Below, piece after piece: positions 16,271 through 24,619 of a DNA stretch of 48,070 nucleotides. Position numbers and translations under genes: made by a program. The DNA is from CAVQBP01 sp964448105 (lineage in GTDB: Bacteria; Bacteroidota; Ignavibacteria; Ignavibacteriales; Ignavibacteriaceae), in NCBI GenBank assembly GCA_964448105.1, contig CAYUVK010000029.1:1-48070 (forward strand), in the 5' to 3' direction. The number at the start of each line of letters is the position of its first letter. The first letter of the stretch is position 1. The notes below the pieces were generated by a model. It was not told the DNA's origin and did no database searches. It saw only the letters and a list, made by a program, of their open reading frames with translations.

Positions 16271-17452
16271 TTGGAAACATTAGAGAAAAATATCGAAGAA
16301 AGTACATTGGTTGTCCCTCCTTCGAAAATTTCCGGAAGACTTCTTTCACTCGATGTTTTTAGAGGAATAACAATTGCAGGGATGATTCTTGTAAATAACC
16401 CAGGAACATGGAGCGCTATTTACCCACCACTTGAACATGCAAAGTGGAATGGTTGTACACCTACAGATCTAATATTTCCTTTCTTCCTTTTCATTGTCGG
16501 AGTTGCAATTCCTTTCGCATTAGGTAAAAGAATGGAAAGGGGAGAAGATCATAAAAAAATTATTTTACAAATAATACGAAGAAGCGTCATCCTTTTTTTG
16601 CTTGGAATTATATTAGCTGCTTTCCCTTTCGGAATACTCGGTCACAATTTGAATCTCGCAACTTTAAGAATACCGGGGGTTCTTCAACGAATCGCTCTTG
16701 TTTATTTGATTACTGCTATCCTGTTCCTTAAAACAAATTATAAAGCACAAATATATATTGGTGCTTCTTTGCTCATTATTTATGCTATTCTGATGACTCT
16801 CGTTCCGGTACCGGGAGTTGGTCACCCAAACCTTGAACCAACCACAAATCTTGGAGCATGGTTAGATAGAAAATTACTTAACGGTCATTTATGGTCCCAG
16901 ACTAAAGTATGGGATCCTGAAGGAATTTTAAGCACTATGCCTGCAATTGTTACTGCTATTATCGGGATGATTACCGGCTGGTGGTTAAGGCTTGATAAAG
17001 ACAAGACTTTAAAGACTGTCTGGTTATTCATAATGGGAAGTATTTGTATGGCTTTGGGATATATCTGGAACGGATGGTTTCCAATTAACAAAGGTATTTG
17101 GACAAGTTCTTATGTCCTTTACACCGGAGGACTCGCATTATTATTCCTTGGTTTCTGCTATTGGTTCATTGATGTAAAAAATTCCAGGTGGTGGATTAAA
17201 CCATTCCAGGTTTACGGTTTAAATGCAATTACCGTATTTTTTCTTTCCGGTTTAGTAGCAAAATTATTATATATAATTAAAGTGCCATATGGAACTGAAC
17301 AGGTTGGTTTAGGCACTTATTTATTCCGAAATTTGTTTTTACCCTGGCTCAGTCCGATAAATGCCTCGCTTGTTTGGGCAATATGCTATGTTATTTTCTG
17401 GTTAGGATTAATGTGGATTCTGTATAAAAAGAAAATTTTTATTAAAGTCTAA
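16271..17452 (+). CDS. HGSNAT/NagX-like membrane acyltransferase (DUF5009 family)
   Basis: Integral membrane protein of 393 residues with about ten hydrophobic segments and a TTG start. It begins the conserved region with RLLSLDVFRGITIAGMILVN and then has LEHAKWNGCTPTDLIFPFFLFIVG; H56 in the HAKWNG motif aligns by eye with the acetyl-carrying His proposed for human heparan-alpha-glucosaminide N-acetyltransferase. That enzyme passes acetyl groups from cytoplasmic acetyl-CoA across the membrane to terminal glucosamine. Bacterial relatives (NagX) occur in GlcNAc and chitin utilisation regulons. Here it could re-acetylate glucosamine from de-N-acetylated murein on the periplasmic side, or assist amino-sugar entry. 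It is divergent from the transglutaminase gene and 151 bases ahead of the PHP-domain gene. Confidence 0.88.
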   Translation: METLEKNIEESTLVVPPSKISGRLLSLDVFRGITIAGMILVNNPGTWSAIYPPLEHAKWNGCTPTDLIFPFFLFIVGVAIPFALGKRMERGEDHKKIILQIIRRSVILFLLGIILAAFPFGILGHNLNLATLRIPGVLQRIALVYLITAILFLKTNYKAQIYIGASLLIIYAILMTLVPVPGVGHPNLEPTTNLGAWLDRKLLNGHLWSQTKVWDPEGILSTMPAIVTAIIGMITGWWLRLDKDKTLKTVWLFIMGSICMALGYIWNGWFPINKGIWTSSYVLYTGGLALLFLGFCYWFIDVKNSRWWIKPFQVYGLNAITVFFLSGLVAKLLYIIKVPYGTEQVGLGTYLFRNLFLPWLSPINASLVWAICYVIFWLGLMWILYKKKIFIKV

Positions 17453-17603
17453 TCCAGTTAAGCCTGATTTCAAAACTTTTATGAAAATATTATAATTCAT
17501 CCGGATTTTAATTCTAAGATTTATTCAGCGGACCATTCCAGTCATTATTAGAATTTTTTATTAAATTCACTTAAAACTAAAAATTGTTTTCACCGGAGCT
17601 AAA

Positions 17604-19910
17604 ATGAAAAAATGTTTTCTATTTATAATGGCCGGCTTCACTTTTTTATTTGCCCAGAATAAGAGTAATATTTATACTGAAATATTGCAGGCTTCAGATT
17701 TGAATTCTAAAGACATTCAGATTTCTTTTAATGATTTTTGCGAGTACCCGGATATTTGCCAGGATAAAAGTGATAAAATATGGATTGTCTATTCCGAATA
17801 TTTAAATGGTAAGGAAAATATTATTTTAAAGAAAATAAACCAGATGGCAATTGAAGATAGTTTTGTTGTAAACAAAACTTCCGAAGGCTTTGAACATGGA
17901 CCGCGGATAATTCATCAAAGTAAAAATACATTGTGGATTGTCTGGTGCGCTAAACGTAATAACAATTGGGATATTTATGCCCGCAGTTTTTCCGGTCGGG
18001 AATTCTCGGATGAAATTAGAGTTACAAACAATTCTGCAGTTGATATTAATCCGTCTATTACTTCCGATTCAGAGGATAACATATGGATAGCATGGGAATC
18101 ACTCCGGAACAATAATTTTGATATTTATGTAACTAAATTGTCGGGTACGAAAATCAGCCGGCCAATAAATATTTCGGAATCAGGCGATATGGAATTGCGT
18201 CCTTATATTTTATCTGCCGGTAAAAATGTTTATGTAACTTGGGACAGACAGCATAAAGAAAATTATCAAATTATACTTAGAAGCTTTGACGGGGAAAAAT
18301 GGGAGCATGAAATCAAATTGAGTCCAGATAAAGGATTTAACCTTGCACCTACATTATCCGTATCTAATGAAAATAAAATTACAGCAGCATGGCACTCAAA
18401 TTTACAGCCGGATGGTAAAGTGGGATTCACATCATGGATTTATTATAAAACAGTAGATAAAAATTCCGGTATCTTTTATACAACTGCAAAAGATAGTGAT
18501 TGGTATAAAAGAGGAGAAGATCAGGCTCTTGAGTTCCCTTCAATATTATATGACAAAAACAATAAATTATGGATTTTCGGCAGACCATCTCAAGGATTTT
18601 ATATTCAATGCGTTAAAGAAAAAAAGAGCTCGCCTCTTTACCAGCTTAATGTAGAGGGCTGGGGCGGACGCGGACAGTACGCAAAACCAATTTTGGGTAA
18701 TGACGGAAACATATATTCAGTAAGAAGAGATATTAAATATGTTTACCTTAACAGATTTTCTCCTGATGAAAAATTGTTAAATTTTAATCATGATGTTAAA
18801 CAGATAGAATTTAACTATAAAAAATTAACCGGAATATCCCAGGCTGGTAATGAAGATGAGAAATTAATCCTTCCTGATAGTATTCAGATTGTTTATGGTG
18901 ATATTCATCAGCATTCTTCGCTTTCCGATGGAAGGGGTACAATAGATGAATGTTACACACGTTCAAGATATGTTTATAAATATGATTTCGCTGCATTGAC
19001 AGATCACGAATGGTTTACACACAATCTACTAACTCCTTCTGAATGGGATAGAATAAAAATAATCGGACAGCAATTTTATACACCAGGCAAATTTATAACT
19101 TATGCAGCTTACGAGTGGACAACACCGAGATTGCCCAAGGGTTTTGGTCATAAAAATGTTTTTTTCCTAAATTGGGATAAACCAATATTCAGCTTTGACT
19201 CTGCTGCGTCCACAACTAAAGATTTATTCGCCCTTTTAAAGAATAATAGTGCTATTGCTGTTCCGCATCATATAGGCTGGACCGGAACCGATTGGGAAAA
19301 TCATGATGAGGAAGTACAACCTGATGTAGAAATAGTCTCAACTCATGGGGCTTTTGAGTATATGGGTAACGAACCAATTAGGCATCGTGGTGGAATGCCA
19401 GGAAATTTTGTTCAGGACGGTTTAAAGAAAGGTTTAAAGTTTGGATTGATCGGCTCATCAGATGGACATGGATTAAGAGAGCATCATGGGGTAGGAAGAA
19501 AAGACGACGAGTGGCAGTCAGGTTTAACCGGTGTTGTCGTTAAGAATAAATCTAAAAATGAAATATTTGAAGCGTTAAAAAAGAGAAGAGTGTTCGCAAC
19601 ATCGGGCACAAAAATTCAAATTAATTTTAAAATTAACGAGAAGTGGATGGGAGAGGAAATTAATACGGATAAACCCCCAAAAATTAATTTTGAAGTTTTG
19701 GGTTCATCAAAAATTTCATATGTAATACTTGTAAGAGATAATGAGAATTTATTATATCTCGGTAAAGATTTATACGAAGGACGTGGAATACGAACTGAAT
19801 ATACAGATGAAAATTTATCACCGGGAAAGCATTGGTATTATCTAAGAGTTATTCAAGATAATGGAGAAATGGCATGGAGCAGTCCGATATGGGTAAATTA
19901 TAAATTATGA
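17604..19910 (+). CDS. Exported beta-propeller/PHP-domain metallohydrolase (CehA/McbA-like)
   Basis: Protein of 768 residues with a signal peptide (FTFLFAQ) and a GGAG ribosome binding site. Residues about 30-400 carry repeated blade-like units with a D-x-x-x-x-I-W-I-x-W pattern (KIWIVYSE, TLWIVWCAK, NIWIAWES), as in sialidase or integrin-like propellers. From about 428 a PHP (polymerase and histidinol phosphatase) domain starts with YGDIHQHSSLSDGRG, giving metal ligands H435 and H437, then AALTDHEWF, and later PHHIGWTG and IGSSDGHG. The C-terminal 90 residues look like an Ig-type beta domain. PHP enzymes hydrolyse phosphoesters or carbamates. The substrate is unknown; the secreted location and neighbours suggest an extracellular phosphodiester or sugar-linked polymer. 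It ends 122 bases before the convergent amidase gene. Confidence 0.83.
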   Translation: MKKCFLFIMAGFTFLFAQNKSNIYTEILQASDLNSKDIQISFNDFCEYPDICQDKSDKIWIVYSEYLNGKENIILKKINQMAIEDSFVVNKTSEGFEHGPRIIHQSKNTLWIVWCAKRNNNWDIYARSFSGREFSDEIRVTNNSAVDINPSITSDSEDNIWIAWESLRNNNFDIYVTKLSGTKISRPINISESGDMELRPYILSAGKNVYVTWDRQHKENYQIILRSFDGEKWEHEIKLSPDKGFNLAPTLSVSNENKITAAWHSNLQPDGKVGFTSWIYYKTVDKNSGIFYTTAKDSDWYKRGEDQALEFPSILYDKNNKLWIFGRPSQGFYIQCVKEKKSSPLYQLNVEGWGGRGQYAKPILGNDGNIYSVRRDIKYVYLNRFSPDEKLLNFNHDVKQIEFNYKKLTGISQAGNEDEKLILPDSIQIVYGDIHQHSSLSDGRGTIDECYTRSRYVYKYDFAALTDHEWFTHNLLTPSEWDRIKIIGQQFYTPGKFITYAAYEWTTPRLPKGFGHKNVFFLNWDKPIFSFDSAASTTKDLFALLKNNSAIAVPHHIGWTGTDWENHDEEVQPDVEIVSTHGAFEYMGNEPIRHRGGMPGNFVQDGLKKGLKFGLIGSSDGHGLREHHGVGRKDDEWQSGLTGVVVKNKSKNEIFEALKKRRVFATSGTKIQINFKINEKWMGEEINTDKPPKINFEVLGSSKISYVILVRDNENLLYLGKDLYEGRGIRTEYTDENLSPGKHWYYLRVIQDNGEMAWSSPIWVNYKL

Positions 19911-20032
19911 TAATAAATTAGTTTTAATCCTGAATAAATAGAGTTTGTTATAAAAATATTTGGTAAAAAAGATTAACAAAGATCTCAATAGATTTATATT
20001 AATAACAGGTAATCTAAAGCTATTTTATATCT

Positions 20033-22522
20033 TTATTTCAGCAATATCATTTTCCTGCTGGTTTTAAAATTATTTACCGATAATGTATAAATATAAATTC
20101 CGCTTGAAAAATCTTTTGCATCAAAATTAATTGAATGATAACCTGAGTTCCTTTCCTCATTAACTAAAGTTGAGATTTTTTGTCCAAGAAGATTATATAC
20201 TTCCAACTTAACAAATCCTGACTGAGGAATTCCAAATTTAATTTGTGTAGTCGGGTTAAACGGATTCGGAAAATTTTGCCCCAATGTATAAAAAGATGGT
20301 ATGCTGGAATTTTTTTCGTCTTTTACACCCACTGATAATTTATTCACAACTCTAAAATCATCAAAATATAATTCACCTGATATTTTATGACCGGGCACAA
20401 AAGTCAATTGGAATCCATCAAAAGTCAGCGGATTGTCTAAAACTCCATCACCAATCCATGAACCCGTGCCATCGGCAGTCATATCCCAGTTAATTAATTT
20501 CCAGCCAATCCAATTTATTGTATACCATGGACTAACTTCAATAGTATTTGAATTATCTTTTACAGTAAACCTGAATTTGTTGCCGGTTCCGTCTCCAAAT
20601 AAATATATTTGTAAAATATTGCTGCTATTAAAACTTGCTGCGGTTGGAGAATAATGCTCATTTATGAGCCAGTTTGATGCAGTTGTGTCCCACTCATATG
20701 AGAGCTTCATAGATTTGGAACCGCCGATTATATGGTTAGAATAATTAGATGTACTTGAAATACCGGTTGCTTCAGAAATAATTCCTTTTGTACTATCGCT
20801 TTGCTGCGGTGCCAGCCAATTACCGATTCCGTTTTCAAAATTATCCAATGTTTTTACTATTGTGAATTCTTCACTTCCGACTTTAAATGTGTATGAGTTT
20901 TCATTTGTCGCCTTATTACCATAATTATCTTCATAGCCTGCATCAAGCATTACAGTATAATTTTCATTGAAAGCCAGCGCGGAAGCAGGAAACAAATTAA
21001 CCACGCTTCTTTCATCAACAAGGTATTGGTTAAATATTACTGGTACAATCGATTGATTTAAATTCCTAATTAATTTAATCTTACCCGATAACGTTGCGGC
21101 ATTAACTTCTTCATTGAAGCTTAGATTAATAATGGGCTGTGATTCTACATCTGTCATATTTTCAGATGGATAATTATCTACAACACTGGGAGGTGAGAAA
21201 TCCAGCGCCTTTGTTTTAAAGTTCAATAAGAAATCATCTCCTCCGGTGCCGTTTCCATCGCCGTCAAAAGGATGATTATATTTATCTTTTGCGGTTCCGG
21301 GAATTCTCAGTTGGTAACTTGCATTAAAACTAAGGCTGTCGGTCTTAATTGCTAATTTCTTATCACCGTCAGACCAGGTAAAATTAAGTTTTTCGAGAGG
21401 TGAAATTACCAAGGTTGATTCTACTGAAGCTTTATTCATTGGTCTGCTGAAAATAATTTCAATACTATCATATCCCGGATAAATACTGTCATTTTGTTCC
21501 GGGGAAATCGAAGTAATATATGGAGGGACATTTGAGATCATCTTGATATCTTTAAAAGTAAAGAAAGTATCAACTAAGGAAACTTTACCTGTGTATGGTT
21601 CATATCCATCTGCTGTAACAGAAATAGGTAAAGTGTCTGCGGGGAGATCTTCAAAAAAATAAAAACCGTTATGCAGTTGATCAGGATCGCTTGAGTATAA
21701 ATGAAATAGTGATTCATATGTATCGGTTGTATCAGATTGTCCGTTTAAGGAGATTACGGCACCATTTATAGGTATCCCGGATTCTGAATCGGAAACTGTC
21801 CCGGTTGTAATTCCAACAGGTGGTCTGTCTATATTAAAAAACTTTAGAATAGACCAGTATAATGTATAAGCTTCGAGGCGTTTCCATTTTGCGTTCATAT
21901 TAAGCTGGTTTTGTATCCGGTTTGTATGAAAACCCGCTTCGCTTAATTCGGAAGGCATATTAGTATAATAGTTAATATAGAGATATGGACAAGGCCTGCT
22001 GCTTGGACATGTTCCGTAAAAATCGTGATCTCCCCAGGAACCTCTTGTTGTTGTCCGATATCCCGCAGTAAGAATCGGAACAATTACATCACTCATCGCT
22101 TTTCCCCCATTAGGAATCTTTTCCTGCCCGTTTTCATATTGTCCCCAAAGCAGAAGGGTACTGTTTTGGCTTGTTTCTGATGCGGCTGTTGCGTCACTGT
22201 GAATAGAATGATACCATGCGGCACCTACAGAATTTGCATAATCAGTTCGCTGCGATAAAGAAACTTCCTCCTGTTCGTTAGTTCTACTTATATAAACAGT
22301 ATCTATATCAGTATTACTTAAGAGAAGCTGGCGAAGATTCAGGCCAACCTGCAAAACTTTCTTTGCTTCCGAATATCCAAATATACCGACGTTTTCATTC
22401 TGGCTATGCCCCGGGTCAAGAAAAATATTCCAGCCCGACAACCCTTTTACCTGTGAGATTAAATTGTTGGATGATAGAAAAAATAAAACCGGTATAAATA
22501 ATATTCTGTATAAAATTTTCAT
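20033..22522 (-). CDS. T9SS-secreted multidomain N-acetylmuramoyl-L-alanine amidase (amidase_3)
   Basis: Secreted protein of 829 residues with a signal peptide and an AGGAAG ribosome binding site. Residues about 30-215 are an amidase_3 zinc domain: IFLDPGHS (H39), GYSEAKKVL (E52), and AWYHSIHSDA (H108) as metal ligands. About 235-330 is a carboxypeptidase-regulatory-like beta domain (GTVSDSESGIPINGAVI). About 335-550 holds two bacterial Ig-like (Big_5) domains starting at ITSISPEQNDSIYPG and VVDNYPSENMTDVESQP, each with an (F/L)-x-x-x-M/V-N pattern. About 560-730 resembles a beta-jellyroll binding module (LDNFENGIGNWLAP). Residues about 745-829 are a T9SS sorting domain starting QNFPNPFNP. 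The enzyme should cleave MurNAc-L-Ala bonds at the cell surface or on other cells' walls. Confidence 0.92.
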   Translation of the reverse strand: MKILYRILFIPVLFFLSSNNLISQVKGLSGWNIFLDPGHSQNENVGIFGYSEAKKVLQVGLNLRQLLLSNTDIDTVYISRTNEQEEVSLSQRTDYANSVGAAWYHSIHSDATAASETSQNSTLLLWGQYENGQEKIPNGGKAMSDVIVPILTAGYRTTTRGSWGDHDFYGTCPSSRPCPYLYINYYTNMPSELSEAGFHTNRIQNQLNMNAKWKRLEAYTLYWSILKFFNIDRPPVGITTGTVSDSESGIPINGAVISLNGQSDTTDTYESLFHLYSSDPDQLHNGFYFFEDLPADTLPISVTADGYEPYTGKVSLVDTFFTFKDIKMISNVPPYITSISPEQNDSIYPGYDSIEIIFSRPMNKASVESTLVISPLEKLNFTWSDGDKKLAIKTDSLSFNASYQLRIPGTAKDKYNHPFDGDGNGTGGDDFLLNFKTKALDFSPPSVVDNYPSENMTDVESQPIINLSFNEEVNAATLSGKIKLIRNLNQSIVPVIFNQYLVDERSVVNLFPASALAFNENYTVMLDAGYEDNYGNKATNENSYTFKVGSEEFTIVKTLDNFENGIGNWLAPQQSDSTKGIISEATGISSTSNYSNHIIGGSKSMKLSYEWDTTASNWLINEHYSPTAASFNSSNILQIYLFGDGTGNKFRFTVKDNSNTIEVSPWYTINWIGWKLINWDMTADGTGSWIGDGVLDNPLTFDGFQLTFVPGHKISGELYFDDFRVVNKLSVGVKDEKNSSIPSFYTLGQNFPNPFNPTTQIKFGIPQSGFVKLEVYNLLGQKISTLVNEERNSGYHSINFDAKDFSSGIYIYTLSVNNFKTSRKMILLK

Positions 22523-22616
22523 TAATTACTTCCTGGAATAGTTAATCATTAATCCTGGCTTCATTTCATTTTTGAAGGACAAGCAATTATCATCCGTCAT
22601 CGTTACATTTTCCGTC

Positions 22617-23570
22617 TTAAGGGGCATTCATAATATAGATTGCTCCTTCATTAACAATATCATATGCAATTTTCTTTCCATCCGGCGACCAGTCCGGATT
22701 CATTTCAAATTTATCATTTGTGTTTGTTAGATTTGTTTTCTTTGTGCCATCAATTTTTATTGTAAAGATATCAGATGATAAAATCTGGTGACCGTCATCT
22801 TTTGTTATCATATACACAATATGTTGGTTATCAGGTGACCATTTTGGTCTGTAACCCTTCCCGAGATCCAATAAACCGGATCCATCAATATTCATTATAT
22901 ACATATCACCGCCATAGATTTCAAAAGCTGCTTTATTTCCATCCGGCGACACCTGGAGATTCATTACCCGCTCATCCTTTACCGGTTCATATGTTTTTAA
23001 TTGATGCGTAACTAAATCTTCAACTGCAATTTTGTCATCTCTTAAATAAACAATTTTTGAAGACATGCTAGATTTTTTATTTAATTTTGCTTCAATTTTC
23101 GAGTTAAATATTTCAAGGTTGTTCCTTCCATACATGAACACTTTCTCATTTCCCGGTGTAAATGCCGGTAAGCCAGGCATCATTGTTCTATAATCTGTAA
23201 GTAAATTGGATTGGCCCGTTTGGACATTAAACGTTTTTATGGCATTATAACGACGGATACCCTCGTATTTCGCAACTCTTGTGAGAATTGTCTGCGAATC
23301 ATCGGACCATTTAAATCCAAAGCCTGCAGCAGTTTCATCAGTAATTTGTTTAACAGTTTTATTTTGAATGTTAATTATCCATATACCTTTATAGTTAGCA
23401 GATGTGAAAGCAATCGTTGAGCCGTCAGGAGACCAGACAGGAGCCATAAAATCTTTATCGGTGTTCCCGATCAATTTTTCAGGCTGTGATTGAGCTTTTG
23501 CAGAAATAAAAAGAAATGGAATTACTAGTGTGATGATAAAAAGCAAATTCTCGTAAGTTATCCTTTTCAT
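22617..23570 (-). CDS. Exported TolB-like beta-propeller (PD40 repeats) protein
   Basis: Protein of 317 residues from the ATG at 23570, which gives a signal peptide (LLFIITLVIPFLFISAKAQ); a longer frame to 23636 exists but adds a non-signal leader. At least five WD40-like PD40 repeats are visible, with the W-S-P-D-G pattern: VWSPDGSTIAF, FKWSDDSQTIL, VSPDGNKAAF, PKWSPDNQHIVY and DWSPDGKKIAYD. This is a six-bladed propeller like TolB or the N-domains of prolyl oligopeptidases, but no peptidase domain follows. It probably binds protein or glycan partners in the periplasm. It lies 94 bases upstream of the amidase gene on the same strand, so the two may be co-transcribed. Confidence 0.85.
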   Translation of the reverse strand: MKRITYENLLFIITLVIPFLFISAKAQSQPEKLIGNTDKDFMAPVWSPDGSTIAFTSANYKGIWIINIQNKTVKQITDETAAGFGFKWSDDSQTILTRVAKYEGIRRYNAIKTFNVQTGQSNLLTDYRTMMPGLPAFTPGNEKVFMYGRNNLEIFNSKIEAKLNKKSSMSSKIVYLRDDKIAVEDLVTHQLKTYEPVKDERVMNLQVSPDGNKAAFEIYGGDMYIMNIDGSGLLDLGKGYRPKWSPDNQHIVYMITKDDGHQILSSDIFTIKIDGTKKTNLTNTNDKFEMNPDWSPDGKKIAYDIVNEGAIYIMNAP

Positions 23571-23903
23571 ATTAATTCTTTTTTTTTGATAAATCAATTT
23601 ATGAAATAAATAATTCATATTACCTAAAATTATCATTATGAACGAGTTGGAAAATCTTAAGATTTATAATTTGCAGTATTTTGATTTCCCTTCATTGCAG
23701 AATGATAAAAACATTCATGTGCTTATACGAATAAATAATTAACAATATTTACAAAGGAATCCCTTAAGGGAAAAGTTAAAATATAAAATATGAAATTTCT
23801 TCATTGAATAAAAGATATAAAAAATTTAAAAAACGCACTATTTTATATACTAATTATGCATTGTAATTACATAAGGAAATATGCAAAATAAAGAGAAACT
23901 GTT

Positions 23904-24071
23904 ATGGATTATAGAGCATTGAGAGTGAATGCCGAAAAGGGTAGAAATAATCCATTAAGGATTAATGGTTTAGGTACTCCGTACTCATTTATTAAGAAAA
24001 ATAAGATACTAAATGCTATTTATGGTGAAGACTATGCTATTTGTTTGCAATTATCAGGAATTATCGAATAG
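23904..24071 (+). CDS. Possible small protein of 55 residues, unrecognised
   Basis: An ATG at 23904 opens a 55-codon frame ending in TAG at 24071, the longest sensible frame in this intergenic stretch. The product is basic in its first half and ends with a hydrophobic patch (GEDYAICLQLSGIIE). I do not recognise it. AAAGAGAAA six to fourteen bases upstream is a weak ribosome binding site. It may be a real small gene, a decayed end of a larger gene, or chance. Confidence 0.2.
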   Translation: MDYRALRVNAEKGRNNPLRINGLGTPYSFIKKNKILNAIYGEDYAICLQLSGIIE

Positions 24072-24565
24072 CAAATATTTATGAATCAATTTATTATCGT
24101 CAAAAATGGTAAGATATTCTAAATCATAAATTTAAATCATAATACTGAATAAGTTCAATTTATATAAAGAAAGACTAAGAACTCTTGAAATTATGGCAAG
24201 ACAAAAGAAAAATCGGTTAAAAAGCAATAAATGTTTGGTGATGTTTACAAAAAATTGATAAAATTTTTATTGCATTTGATGAGATAAATTTATAGACTTA
24301 GTAATAAATGAGAATTTATTTGTTTATTGATAAAATAAATAATTTTATTTACTTTTTTTCTATTACAAAAATAAAATTATACATCAAGACTCATTAATAA
24401 TTTTACTATATATTTATTTTTCCTAGATGAAATTATTATTCTGTCTTTTTTTAAAGGATGTTTATGAAATAATCGTTACCACCTTCCTTTTTATTTATAT
24501 AATTATTTAAATGTGGTTCGGAGAATTTTTTGTAAAAAACAAAAATTATTAATGAAAGAACTAAA

Positions 24566-24582
24566 GACTATCAAAAATAGTC
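24566..24582. promoter_or_regulatory. Small inverted repeat upstream of the TonB-dependent receptor gene
   Basis: GACTAT and ATAGTC form a perfect six-base dyad around a CAAAA spacer, 37 bases before the GTG start of the receptor gene. It has no T-tract and is too short for a terminator. An operator or a leader hairpin is possible, but a dyad of this size can occur by chance in AT-rich DNA. Confidence 0.25.
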
Positions 24583-24606
24583 ATGGTTACTTTGAATAAT
24601 TTATAT

Positions 24607-24612
24607 AAGGAG
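24607..24612 (+). promoter_or_regulatory. Ribosome binding site supporting a GTG start
   Basis: AAGGAG ends seven bases before the GTG at 24620, which gives the receptor a normal signal peptide. This decides the start. Confidence 0.6.
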
Positions 24613-24619
24613 TATTTCA

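Larger units (their letters stand above)
23571..24619. other. Long AT-rich intergenic region between divergent genes
   Basis: About 1 kb separates the TolB-like gene (minus) from the TonB-dependent receptor (plus), the longest gene-poor stretch in the window. It is very AT-rich with many stop codons in all frames. A 10-base palindrome, CCCTTAAGGG, lies at 23761-23770, and a dyad at 24566-24582. A 55-codon frame is open at 23904-24071 with a weak ribosome binding site. I see no RNA gene, transposase remnant or repeat array. It probably contains the promoters and any operators of both flanking genes, and may include decayed coding sequence. Confidence 0.6.

Noticed and set aside
17604..19910. 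Carbaryl hydrolase (CehA)
   Set aside because: The PHP domain is related to CehA/McbA, but pesticide hydrolysis cannot be read from the sequence and the propeller region is different.
23761..23770. CCCTTAAGGG as a terminator
   Set aside because: It is a palindrome without a loop or T-run and is not next to a stop codon in the right direction.
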